Positions 27,938-35,210 of a DNA stretch of 64,000 bases are shown piece after piece. This DNA is from an uncultured Flavobacteriaceae bacterium (GTDB lineage: Bacteria; Bacteroidota; Bacteroidia; Flavobacteriales; Flavobacteriaceae), in assembly GCA_943789365.1 (NCBI GenBank), contig CALSTV010000001.1:1798001-1862000 (forward strand). Direction: 5' to 3'. A program made the position numbers and the translations under genes. Below the pieces are notes generated by a model. It made no database searches, was not told the origin of the DNA, and saw nothing but the letters and a program-made list of their open reading frames with translations. Every line of letters begins with the position of its first letter. Position 1 is the first letter of the stretch.

Positions 27938-28396
27938 TTACTTCTTTTTGAATTTCATGTTAATCATTTTGCTTTTCCATTCTTCTCCAAAGAACTCAAA
28001 AACATTAACATAATGACTTACTAATAGAACTACACAACAAATCAACATAAATATAAAATGACCCCAATTGGATGGATCGTTAATAGCACTTATGAAAGGA
28101 AACACCAAACTAAATATGGCAACCCCAATATATTTATAAAGCTCTTTTAGATTTTGAACATACTCTTCTTCTTTTTTAATTTGTTCCATTTCCATCTTTT
28201 TATCAGAATCAACAATATTCGTTTCAAAAACAGCTGCCAAAGATTTCAATGATTCTAAACCTGCATTTTCACCATTTTCAATTCTTTGAATTGTCCTTAT
28301 ACTTAATCCACTCATTTCTGATAATTGGTCTTGGGACCAATGTCGTTCTAATCTCAATTTTTTAATATCTCTTAAATTAATTGTATTTGTATTCAT
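27938..28396 (-). CDS. XRE-family HTH regulator with 2TM domain
   Basis: A 152-residue membrane-bound regulator. An N-terminal Cro/C1-type helix-turn-helix (WSQDQLSEMSGLSIRTIQRIENG) is followed by a short linker and a two-helix membrane domain (IGVAIFSLVFPFISAI and GHFIFMLICCVVLLVSHYV), the 2TM domain seen in many Bacteroidota regulators. Target genes are unknown. It is alone in a cassette-like module; the flanking inverted repeats are 12 bp. Confidence 0.85.
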   Translation of the reverse strand: MNTNTINLRDIKKLRLERHWSQDQLSEMSGLSIRTIQRIENGENAGLESLKSLAAVFETNIVDSDKKMEMEQIKKEEEYVQNLKELYKYIGVAIFSLVFPFISAINDPSNWGHFIFMLICCVVLLVSHYVNVFEFFGEEWKSKMINMKFKKK

Positions 28397-28524
28397 TATA
28401 TTATAGAATGTTATTATTTATTAGGCAAAGATAAGTATTAACCTTTCTTTATCTTGCAATCAATAAGACTTGAGTATGACAGCAATGTGACAGTAATCTG
28501 ACTCTGATTGTTAAGAATAATAAC

Positions 28525-28909
28525 TAGGTACAACAACGGTAATCGTTGCACAAGTCTCTAAAATCAGTCGACAATCACTCCAAAGCTCTTTTTTAGCTTT
28601 TTTTGTTTCGTCAAGCTGAGCACAAGTATTTTTTAAAGCAAGGTTGATTTATGAAAATTATAGCTCTTGTAGTGGGCTTATTTGAGGTCTGATGACATCT
28701 TTTAGTCATGAAAACAATGGATTCATTGCTTGGTATCCAATTTCATGATTTTGTTACTTATTTCTGCTTTTTACGGAAAACCGTACTATTATTGGGACAA
28801 TGTTTTATATATTTATGCGGAATTGCTAAAGCGGAACAAAAGCTCCTGTTATCCGGAAATGACACCCCGATAAAAGGAATATAGTTCACGATATAACAAG
28901 TTGGGTGTA
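28525..28909. repeat. cassette junction XRE/parDE, interrupted by IS remnant
   Basis: The junction starts with the XRE module end TAGGTACAACAA and finishes with the parDE module start GTTGGGTGTA. Between them lies an IS1182-like end (28535-28707) and about 190 bases I cannot assign. GTTGGGT fits the integron core consensus GTTRRRY. Confidence 0.5.
28535..28707. mobile_element. IS1182-like remnant, copy A (end only)
   Basis: From CGGTAATCGTTGCACAAG to the end of the shared part near 28707 this is almost identical to 29531-29701 (copy B) and partly to 33157-33305 (copy C). In copies B and C the sequence continues into an IS1182-type transposase 3' end; here nothing of the coding region is left. 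It begins immediately after the AAC end of the XRE module. Confidence 0.7.
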
Positions 28910-28927
28910 ATTAGAAATCACTGAAAA

Positions 28928-28959
28928 TTTGTCATTTTTACCTAAAATTGGTAAATTTG
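28928..28959 (+). promoter_or_regulatory. parDE promoter with operator-like dyad
   Basis: TTTG (28928-28931), a 20-base spacer and TAAATTTG (28952-28959) match the Bacteroidota promoter TTTG-N20-TAnnTTTG. The inverted repeat TTTACC (28937-28942) / GGTAAA (28950-28955) lies between and over these elements, as expected for autorepression by ParD. The ATG is 17 bases downstream. Confidence 0.7.
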
Positions 28960-28975
28960 AATAAATTTAATAGAA

Positions 28976-29224
28976 ATGAAAAATACATCTATATCCTTAG
29001 GTAATTATTTTGATCAATTTGTGAGTTCGCAAGTTTCAGTAGGTCGATATAAAAATGTTAGTGAAGTTATACGAGCTGGACTGAGACTTTTAGAGAATGA
29101 AGAAAGTAAATCCATTGCTTTGCGAAATGCAATTCAGGAAGGACTGAACAGCCCTATTGTAGAGAATTTTGATTTTGAAGAAAATCTGAAAAAATTAAAA
29201 TCTGAAAGAAGAAAAAATGATTAA
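28976..29224 (+). CDS. parD: ParD-family antitoxin
   Basis: An 82-residue antitoxin of the ribbon-helix-helix type. The N-terminus (SISLGNYFDQFVSSQV) and YKNVSEVIRAGLRLLENEE are typical of ParD/CopG-like proteins; the flexible acidic C-terminus would wrap the toxin. It overlaps the toxin gene by 8 bases, so it is made first and is translationally coupled. Its promoter contains a dyad suited to autoregulation. Confidence 0.9.
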   Translation: MKNTSISLGNYFDQFVSSQVSVGRYKNVSEVIRAGLRLLENEESKSIALRNAIQEGLNSPIVENFDFEENLKKLKSERRKND

Positions 29225-29516
29225 AATATCTTTCAGGCAAAAAGCTAACGAAGATCTTAATAATATTTGGAATTACACATATGAAACCTGGTCAGAATCA
29301 CAGGCGGATAAATACTATCAGACTATTAAGTTAGCGTGCATGGAAATTGGAAAAAAACCAAAATCAGGAAAAGTTTATAATGGTATTAGTAGAAATTTAC
29401 TCGGAGTCAAATCAGGAAAACACCTAATATTTTATTCTTTCGTTTCCGATAATGAGATTCAAATCATTAGAATACTGCATGAAAGAATGGATTTAAAAAA
29501 TAGATTGACTGAATAA
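29217..29516 (+). CDS. parE: ParE-family toxin
   Basis: A 99-residue RelE/ParE superfamily toxin. Typical segments are ANEDLNNIWNYTYETWSESQA, RNLLGVKSGKHLIFYSF and IIRILHERMDLKNRL. ParE toxins usually act on DNA gyrase, in contrast to the ribosome-dependent RelE group; the ParD partner and sequence favour ParE. The pair is one cassette-like module, in line with the common presence of toxin-antitoxin pairs in cassette arrays, where they stabilise the array. Confidence 0.9.
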   Translation: MIKISFRQKANEDLNNIWNYTYETWSESQADKYYQTIKLACMEIGKKPKSGKVYNGISRNLLGVKSGKHLIFYSFVSDNEIQIIRILHERMDLKNRLTE

Positions 29517-29530
29517 AACTACACCCAAAA

Positions 29531-30297
29531 CCGGTAATCGTTGCACAAGCCTCTAAAATCAGTCGACAATCACTCAAAAGCTCTTTTTTAGCTTTTTTTG
29601 TTTCGTCAAGCTGAGCACAAGTATTTTTTAAAGCAAGGTTGATTTATGAAAATTATAGGTGTTGTAGTGGTCTTATTTGAGGTCTGATGACATCTTTTAG
29701 TATCCCCAATAGAACGCGTATTCCTTGGGCCCCTATTTTTGCGTTTTTTGTAACGAATTTCAAGTACTTTTTAAGGTTATAAGCAATAGCAGACATATGC
29801 ATGACTTTATTTGACTGTTGAATTCCAATGGTGTTTACTTCGGTAAACTCAGCACAAGTATTTTTCTGAGTCCCAAAAACTGAGTGAGTGTTCCAAAGAC
29901 AGGTGCTACCGTACTTTGCCTTTTGGCTTTCATACACTTGCCTTTTTTACTGTTTACACGTTTGTTGTTGCGTTGGTATCCTTCTCGGTAATAAATTACC
30001 GAAAACTTCTTTTCCTTGGCGCTTTTACCTAAACATTCTGTTTTGATATTACACGCTTTACATTGTCTTGTCGAACCTCTGTATTCCTTCTTTTTGGGAT
30101 ATAAAAACTCTAAATGCAACACCTCTTTTAACCTGCGATAAAAGTTGTCCGTCGGGATTCGCTCATTTAACTGAAAGTGAGAAAACAGTTTTTCTTGGTA
30201 GTCTTTTTTGCCTTGCATAACTAAAGTTAATAAATTTCAAGACGTGTTTTAGTTTTTGAATCGTATCTTTATCAACAAAGTTGTGCAACAGGCACAA
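29531..30297 (-). mobile_element. IS1182-like element, copy B (internally deleted)
   Basis: The ends carry inverted GTTGCACAA (left, 29539 region) and TTGTGCAAC (right, 30281 region). Inside, the minus strand encodes a transposase whose N-terminus (MQGKKDYQEKLFSHFQLNE from 30218) is joined directly to its cysteine-rich C-terminus (CKACNIKTECLGKS), so most of the gene including catalytic residues is deleted. A frameshift near 29850 separates the last part (VMHMSAIAYNLKKYLKF). The element cannot move by itself. Confidence 0.8.
29653..30218 (-). pseudogene. IS1182-family transposase, deleted and frameshifted
   Basis: The minus-strand product begins FYRRLKEVLHLEFLY within the first 45 residues and then jumps to the C-terminal zinc-like and RQSTVAPVFGTLTQFLGLRK region of DDE transposases of the IS1182 group. 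The final segment (NTIGIQQSNKVMHMSAIAYN) is in another frame. Complete members have about 450-550 residues; about 190 remain. Confidence 0.8.
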
Positions 30298-30481
30298 CGT
30301 GTATATTTAATTGCTTTGGCAAGTGCTTATTTGGAAAATTCCGAAGGAATTTTCTCGCGTTCCTTTTTGTTTATTAAATTAGTTGCTGTGACACGCAACT
30401 AACCATACACAAACACGTTCTCGGCAAGCAAAAACCAAGTCCCGATGAATATACCCTCTAGGAAAATAGTTTTTATTTTAA

Positions 30482-30512
30482 TTGTACCGACCAGTCTGTT
30501 TGATTATATTTG
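30482..30512 (+). promoter_or_regulatory. tetR promoter with operator between -33 and -7
   Basis: TTG (30482-30484), exactly 20 bases, then TATATTTG (30505-30512): a perfect Bacteroidota promoter. The imperfect palindrome ACCGACCAGTCTGT (30486-30499, 10 of 14 positions symmetric) fills the spacer and resembles TetR/NemR-type operators, so autorepression is likely. The best start codon (30517) is only 4 bases after the -7 box, which implies a leaderless mRNA. Confidence 0.75.
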
Positions 30513-30516
30513 CCTT

Positions 30517-31092
30517 ATGAATCTAAAACATGACAAAGAATTAGTTATTCAGAAAGGGGTTGAACTTTTTCGTAAGGAAGGTTATGAAGCTTTGGGCGTT
30601 AATAGAATTTGTAAGGCTACGGGCATGACAAAAGGTGCGTTTTACAATGCGTTTGAAAGCAAAGAAAATTTCTTATTACTCTGCTTATCCAAATATTCTG
30701 AAAAAGGGCGTAAAATAATTTCTGACCTGCTGGCTAGAAATATGGAATTACCAGCAATCCAAAGATTGCAAAATTTTTATGTTGATTTTTTACAACTACA
30801 GACAAAAGTGAACTACTCGGGTTGTCTCTTGAATAATACTTTATCTGAACTGGGAAATGGAAGCACCGTGATTGGTAAAGCTGCTGACATTCACTTGGAA
30901 ACTATATTAACCACAATTGAACCTACTGTAATTGAAGCACAAAACGAAGGGGATATTACCCAGCAATTGGCTTCCAAAAAAATTGTGGAAATATTGCATT
31001 TGACCTTGTTCGGTGTTTTGACTCAAGCAAAAGGAAAAAAACGAACTCCAAACAGGAACGGAGGTCATAAAATCACTTTTTGGTCTATTTAA
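30517..31092 (+). CDS. TetR/AcrR family regulator, frameshifted C-terminus
   Basis: A TetR-type repressor. From ATG 30517 the N-terminal DNA-binding domain is complete (IQKGVELFRKEGYEALGVNR and MTKGAFYNAFESKENFLL). The frame upstream is open but lies before the promoter. At the A7 run 31035-31041 one base too many shifts the frame: the sequence then ends TPNRNGGHKITFWSI, while the other frame continues ELQTGTEVIKSLFGLFNQ, the normal family ending. The last 20 or so residues are thus altered. It very likely represses itself and the MBL hydrolase gene 63 bases downstream. Confidence 0.85.
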   Translation: MNLKHDKELVIQKGVELFRKEGYEALGVNRICKATGMTKGAFYNAFESKENFLLLCLSKYSEKGRKIISDLLARNMELPAIQRLQNFYVDFLQLQTKVNYSGCLLNNTLSELGNGSTVIGKAADIHLETILTTIEPTVIEAQNEGDITQQLASKKIVEILHLTLFGVLTQAKGKKRTPNRNGGHKITFWSI

Positions 31093-31155
31093 TCAGCAAT
31101 CATTTAATAATCAATAAAATATTACATACCACTAATCATTATAACACTTTTAATT

Positions 31156-32169
31156 ATGAAGTCATTTATCAAAAAACATTTATCCAAATTATTAGTTGGA
31201 CTCGTCGCAATCCTTGCTCTTTGGGTGGTCATATTAGTCACCCCCATAAATGGCTATTTAAGCCTATCCGGGATTTATAATTTACCTATTCCAGAAGAAG
31301 CAGCGACTTATTCCATTGATCCAGAAAAAGGGTATTACCTAGAGAAGATGAGTGAGGGGGTATATTTTGTTTCAAGCCATTCGCACAACACGATGTTTAT
31401 AGAGGCCAAGGAAAGCGTAATTGTTATTGACGCGCTTCCTAGTTTAGGAGAAAAATACCTTAACGCTATACGTACGGTTACTGATAAACCGGTTAACCAC
31501 ATAATTTATTCGCACAATCACAATGACCACATTGGAGCGGCACATATATTTGGCGACAATATAGAAATTATTGCACATGATATCACTGCTCAAAAACTTG
31601 CTCATGCAAAGGACCCTAACCGACCTATACCAACGATAACTTTTGAAAACGACACCATACTAAAAATTGGTGGTAGAACCATTGAATTAGCCTATTATGG
31701 CGCTGCACACAGTCCCGGAAACATAGCAATTTACCTTCCTGATGAAAAGGTGTTATGCGTGATAGATATTGCATTTCCTAAATGGGTACCTGTCCATGAA
31801 TTCGCAGTTGCAGAAGATCTTGAAGCATACTTCGGTATTTATGAAAAAATATTGGCATATGATTTTACCCATTTTGTAGGAGGTCATGCTCACCTTGGTT
31901 CTTACCAAGATATAGTAGACCAACGAAACTACGTTTTTGATATAAAAAAGAGTGCTGCTGAAGTTTTTGCAACTGTTGATTTTGCTGGTTTAGGTGAAAA
32001 AGCAGCTGGTATTCCTAATCAATATGTTGGAGTGAATTTTGGATTGAACAAAATGGCCTGCGATTGCGAAAAAAAGGTAGTAGATAAATGGGGAGAAAAA
32101 TTAGCTGGCGTAGATGTCTTTACAAGAAGCCACTGTTTAAAAATGATCTTCAATGAAGCAACAGAGTGA
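31156..32169 (+). CDS. membrane-anchored MBL-fold hydrolase
   Basis: A 337-residue metallo-beta-lactamase-fold protein with an N-terminal helix (KLLVGLVAILALWVVILV). The metal-binding motif is SHNHNDHIG; further ligands are probably the His in AAHSPGNIAIYL, the Asp in VIDIAF and the His in VGGHAHLG. It resembles quinoprotein-relay or alkyl-sulfatase-like MBL proteins rather than true beta-lactamases. It shares a cassette-like module with the TetR regulator, which suggests an inducible detoxification function. Confidence 0.85.
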   Translation: MKSFIKKHLSKLLVGLVAILALWVVILVTPINGYLSLSGIYNLPIPEEAATYSIDPEKGYYLEKMSEGVYFVSSHSHNTMFIEAKESVIVIDALPSLGEKYLNAIRTVTDKPVNHIIYSHNHNDHIGAAHIFGDNIEIIAHDITAQKLAHAKDPNRPIPTITFENDTILKIGGRTIELAYYGAAHSPGNIAIYLPDEKVLCVIDIAFPKWVPVHEFAVAEDLEAYFGIYEKILAYDFTHFVGGHAHLGSYQDIVDQRNYVFDIKKSAAEVFATVDFAGLGEKAAGIPNQYVGVNFGLNKMACDCEKKVVDKWGEKLAGVDVFTRSHCLKMIFNEATE

Positions 32170-32224
32170 TTAAACGACTATATTTTTGACCACTATTTTA
32201 AATTTTATTAGAAAAAGAAAGCCA

Positions 32225-32296
32225 GCCGAGAACAAAGGCTAAAACGACAATAGCTTCCCATTCGGTCGCTACTGCGTTTAGCTAAACCGTTGTAAG
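32225..32296. repeat. intact attC-like site (72 bp)
   Basis: GCCGAGAAC (end of the TetR/MBL module) and GTTGTAAG (start of the DUF4238 module) border a stem. GGCTAAAACGACAATAGC (32237-32254) pairs with GCTACTGCGTTTAGCT (32268-32283) leaving two extrahelical adenines and one mismatch, with a 13-base loop between. Length, AAC/GTT borders and extrahelical bases are those of integron attC sites, which recombine as single-strand hairpins. Confidence 0.6.
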
Positions 32297-32312
32297 TCAT
32301 TTACCAAGACCA

Positions 32313-33163
32313 ATGAATAATCACGTAAAAAACCAACATTACGTTCCTCAATTTCTATTGAAAAACTTCTCAAGTAGAGAAAAAAAATTCATTTGGGCAT
32401 ATGACAAAAACGAAAAGTATAGTGTTCAGAACCAAATCAAAGAACGACCAATAAAAAAAGTAGCAAGCGAAGAATATTTTCACGACCAAAATGAAAATAT
32501 TCTTCGCTTGCTAGTTATGAATATGCGTTGCAAAAAGTCGAAAATGAAACCGCACCAATTATTCAGAAAATAATAGAAACGAAAAACATAAGAGATTTAT
32601 CAGAAGAGGAAAGAAAAACATTATCCTTTTTTATTATCCTTCAAAATTTAAGAACAAAAGGACAACTTCTTCGGACAGAAATTTCAATGGAAACCTTATC
32701 CAAACAATTAAAAGAAAAAGCAAATATTGAGGTTCCAAACATTGACCATAAAAAAATCTGGTTTTCAATGTTAGAACAATCTAAAAAATTCTCTGAAATT
32801 TTAATGACTAAAGTATGGATGTTAAGTGAAAGTAATAATTCATTTCTAATCTCTGACAATCCAGTTACATTACAAAACACGACAGATACAAGCGAAATTA
32901 GAGGAACTTTAGGATTAGAAAGTTTCGGAATTGAAATTTATTTACCGCTTGCACCTTCACTAACTCTTTGTTTATTTTGTGAAAAATTATTTAAAAATAG
33001 TGGATATAATAAAAAGTACATTCCGAATTTGACCTGTGAGCCTGAAAATGTGGAAAATATAAATTCGCTTCAAATCGCATATTCTGAAAGATTTATATTA
33101 TCACATAAGAATGAATTTGAATTAGTAAAAAAACAATTAAAAAACGCCTTACAACACCGGTAA
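32313..33163 (+). pseudogene. DUF4238 protein gene, frameshifted
   Basis: The first frame starts MNNHVKNQHYVPQFLLKNFS, the DUF4238 hallmark, and runs to about 32513. The second frame continues YEYALQKVENETAPIIQKI and goes to the TAA at 33163; it keeps SDNPV and IYLPLAPSLTLCLF, which are typical of the family. The two parts are in different frames. The break falls exactly at the end of a 22-bp perfect inverted repeat. DUF4238 proteins have been found near defence and mobile genes, but the function is unknown. The stop codon lies just beyond the module border CTTACAAC. Confidence 0.8.
32461..32513. repeat. 22-bp perfect inverted repeat at the frameshift
   Basis: Arms 32461-32482 and 32492-32513 are exact reverse complements, with a 9-base spacer. 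They lie inside the DUF4238 gene where its frame breaks. The pattern fits a template-switch mutation during replication that copied one arm back in reverse. Confidence 0.9.
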
Positions 33164-33665
33164 TCGTTGCACAAGTCTCTAACGTCATTAAATAATCACT
33201 CGAAAGCTCCTTTCATAGGGGCTTTTTCTTTTCGAAGCGAAGGTTTTAGGATGGGAATTAAATAAGCTGTTGTTGTCTTATTTGAGGTCTAGATAAGCTT
33301 TTTAGTAAAGAAAACAACTGACCTATTTTGAGTATCTATTATTACATTTTTTACACTAAATTTTAAATATTTTTTAAGGCCTGTACTGAGCATGCCTGCC
33401 ATTTGGCAAGGCTTGTCGAAGTATTGTAGGCAATGGCAGACATATGCATGACTTTATTTGCTTGTTGAATTCCAATAGTGTTTACTTCGGTAAACTCAGC
33501 ACAGGTATTTTTCTGAGTCCCATAAATTGAGTGAGTGTTCCAAAAACGGGTGCTACCGTGCTTTGCCTTTTGGCTTTCATATACTTACCTCGTTTACTGT
33601 GTATTCTTGTATTATTGCGTTCGTATGCCTCTCTTAAATAGGTTACCTTTTCTTTTCTTTTTAAA
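33157..33665 (-). mobile_element. IS1182-like remnant, copy C
   Basis: It begins with the same terminus as copies A and B (GGTAATCGTTGCACAAG) immediately after the DUF4238 module end. The minus strand from about 33600 to 33330 still shows pieces of the transposase C-terminus in several frames (a KAKRQSTVAPVFGTLTQF-like part, then SNKVMHMSAIAYN-like). A 42-base palindromic insertion near 33388-33430 interrupts it. No N-terminal part is seen. It is old and inactive. Confidence 0.7.
33202..33231 (+). terminator. terminator in IS copy C end
   Basis: AAGCTCC (33204-33210) and GGGGCTT (33218-33224) form a stem followed by a T-rich run. Copies A and B hold a weaker equivalent (AAGCT/AGCTT plus T7). 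It would stop transcription leaving the DUF4238 module. Confidence 0.55.
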
Positions 33666-33984
33666 GTTAATCAAAATACCTAAATACAAAGTAAAGGCGC
33701 GAATCCTTTCGCGTTCCTTTTTATAGTATACTTGCTACCGACATATATATAACCTTTGTATACAGCATTACATTGTATTTCGGTAATGTTATTGATGTCA
33801 TCATACGCACACGAAAGGATTTGTGCGGCCTCGAGGGACCATCCTGATGCTTATGAAAGGATAATTAAACTTTTAAAAGAAAGAGTTGGCACTGAATATG
33901 ATACATATGCAACCCTATTCTTGAACAAAACATTAGAGGAATGTAAAGCGTTTGAAAAAACAGAGAAGACTTTTACAAAATGTT
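33666..33984. other. intergenic remnant region
   Basis: Downstream of IS copy C. TCGCGTTCCTTTTT near 33708 is also found in the parDE/TetR junction (30356-30369), so a cassette junction half may persist. From about 33840 the plus strand encodes DAYERIIKLLKERVG and continues to LEECKAFEKTEK without a plausible start, a fragment I cannot assign. Confidence 0.4.
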
Positions 33985-34200
33985 CTAAAAATCAACCAAC
34001 TTCTTCAATGGAATTTCCAAAGCCTTTGCTATTTCCAAAAGCGAATAAATAGTTGGATTAACTTTGCCGTTTTCTATTTTTTCAATCGCCTGTCTATCTT
34101 TATCACAAGCACGTGCCAAATCGGACTGATTCCAGCCCTTCAGACTTCTTAATTCAACAATACGTTGACCGACTTTCTTTTTTAGTTGTTCTTTATTCAC
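33985..34200 (-). CDS. small XRE-family HTH regulator
   Basis: A 71-residue Cro/C1-type protein consisting of little more than the helix-turn-helix (GWNQSDLARACDKDRQAIEKIE) and following helices. The start is GTG at 34200; no ATG fits. The divergent region to the SymE-like gene holds three dyads with TTGTCA/TGACA arms, a likely target of this regulator. Confidence 0.8.
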   Translation of the reverse strand: MNKEQLKKKVGQRIVELRSLKGWNQSDLARACDKDRQAIEKIENGKVNPTIYSLLEIAKALEIPLKKLVDF

Positions 34201-34224
34201 AGAACAAATGTCAATTAATTATAC

Positions 34225-34295
34225 GACAATTTTGTCATATAAAAGTTTGACAATTCAATTTGAATCCTTATGTTTGTCATATAAATAGTTGACAG
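34225..34295. promoter_or_regulatory. tandem operator-like dyads
   Basis: GACAATTTTGTC (34225-34236) is a palindrome. TTGTCA-N10-TGACAA (34232-34253) and TTGTCA-N10-TGACAG (34274-34295) repeat the same arms with identical spacing. They lie between the divergent HTH gene and the SymE-like reading frame and are probably bound by the HTH protein. Confidence 0.6.
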
Positions 34296-34508
34296 CTGAG
34301 TAAATTCAGGATTTTAAAAATATATAGTAAGTTCCGTTATCGCAGTTGTGGGAACAATTATACTGTACCTGAAATTCGACTCGAAGGACAATGGCTTGAA
34401 CAGTTTGGATTTAAAAAAGGTGATTCTGTGAAAGTTGATCAGAAAAAAAATAAGCTGATAATAACAGTAAGGAAAGAAAAAGAGCATAACACGGTGTATA
34501 AAAAATAG
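34296..34508 (+). CDS. SymE-like toxin, CTG at start position
   Basis: A SymE-family (AbrB-fold, type I toxin-like) protein of about 70 residues: KIYSKFRYRSCGNNYTVPEI, LEGQWLEQFGFKKGDSVKV and NKLIITV. SymE toxins are SOS-controlled RNA-binding or nucleoid-condensing proteins. The frame has no ATG: an in-frame TGA lies at 34290-34292 and the codon at the expected start is CTG (34296), followed by the normal SKFRILKIYS. Either CTG is used weakly or the start was lost by an ATG to CTG change. The stop lies in the junction repeat to the next module. Confidence 0.7.
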   Translation: MSKFRILKIYSKFRYRSCGNNYTVPEIRLEGQWLEQFGFKKGDSVKVDQKKNKLIITVRKEKEHNTVYKK

Positions 34509-34616
34509 CGGTTTAAGTGTTTAATTCAAGGTTAGTTTTGTAAATTGAAAGCGAATAGTAAACCGAAAAGTTCATCTGTAAATCCGCGGCTTTTCATAAA
34601 CTCCCGCGTTGCCAGT
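34484..34616. repeat. cassette junction SymE/sigma, attC-like
   Basis: From GCATAAC (34484-34490) to GTTGCCAGTA (34607-34616). The flanking ACGGTGTATA is like the ACGTGTATA after the parDE module. The inner arms near 34491-34513 and 34580-34606 share GCGG/CCGC and A-rich/T-rich parts and could pair imperfectly. The left partner of GCATAAC was not found. Confidence 0.45.
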
Positions 34617-34714
34617 AATTCTGAGAATTCGTAAATAAATTTAAAAATCTGTCATATTTTGAAAACTCTTGTCACTAAATAATTAGAGAGTAATAATGAA
34701 ATACACAAAAACGA

Positions 34715-35206
34715 ATGACAGAAACATTTGAAAAAATACTTGAGGATACTAAAGAGAAAATTTACAGAATTTGTAAAATTTATGCTGTTTCACCTTTAGA
34801 ACCTAAAGACCTTTTCCAAGAAGTAATATTTACAATTTGGAAGTCTCTTCCAACTTTTAAAGGGAACTCAAGTATTGACACCTGGATTTACAGAATTACA
34901 CTAAATGTCTGTCTTCGCTCGAAACAAAAATCAGAGAAAACTTACAACAAGACACTTCAATTAGAGTCTATTCAATTCATTCCTTTAGAAATTCCAAATG
35001 AGGATAATCAGCAAGAAAAGTAAAATGCTTTGACCTCATGTATCTCAAAATTAAACAATGAAAATAAATCGATTATTATCCTTTATTTAGAAGAATTGAA
35101 ATATAAAGAAATTGCTGAAATAACTGGATTAACAGAAAATCATATTGCAGTAAAAATGAAAAGAATTAAAAAAATCCTATTGGATTGTATAACGAATAAA
35201 ATATAA
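34715..35206 (+). pseudogene. ECF-type sigma factor with in-frame stop
   Basis: The frame encodes sigma region 2 (PLEPKDLFQEVIFTIWKSL, then SSIDTWIYRITLNVCL) and stops at TAA 35021-35023. It then continues in the same frame with region 4 (LYLEELKYKEIAEITGL and ENHIAVKMKRIKKIL) to a second TAA at 35206. Without region 4 the product could not bind the -35 region. A single change AAA to TAA would explain it. The partner gene starts 4 bases later. Confidence 0.8.
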
Positions 35207-35210
35207 TAGT

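Larger units (their letters stand above)
29520..30425. repeat. cassette junction parDE/TetR with attC-like hairpin, split by IS remnant
   Basis: The junction runs from TACACCCAA (29520-29528) to GTTCTCGGC (30417-30425). With the IS remnant (29531 to about 30297) removed, the inner arms GTGTATATTTAATTGC (30299-30314) and GCAACTAACCATACAC (30395-30410) can pair at 13 of 16 positions, the layout of an attC stem. The loop region holds the perfect palindrome GAAAATTCC-GAA-GGAATTTTC. Confidence 0.55.

Noticed and set aside
28525-33300. The three similar repeats near 28540, 29535 and 33160 as a CRISPR array or as three attC sites
   Set aside because: They are about 150-170 bp, continue into transposase sequence in two cases, and are explained as ends of IS1182-like elements.
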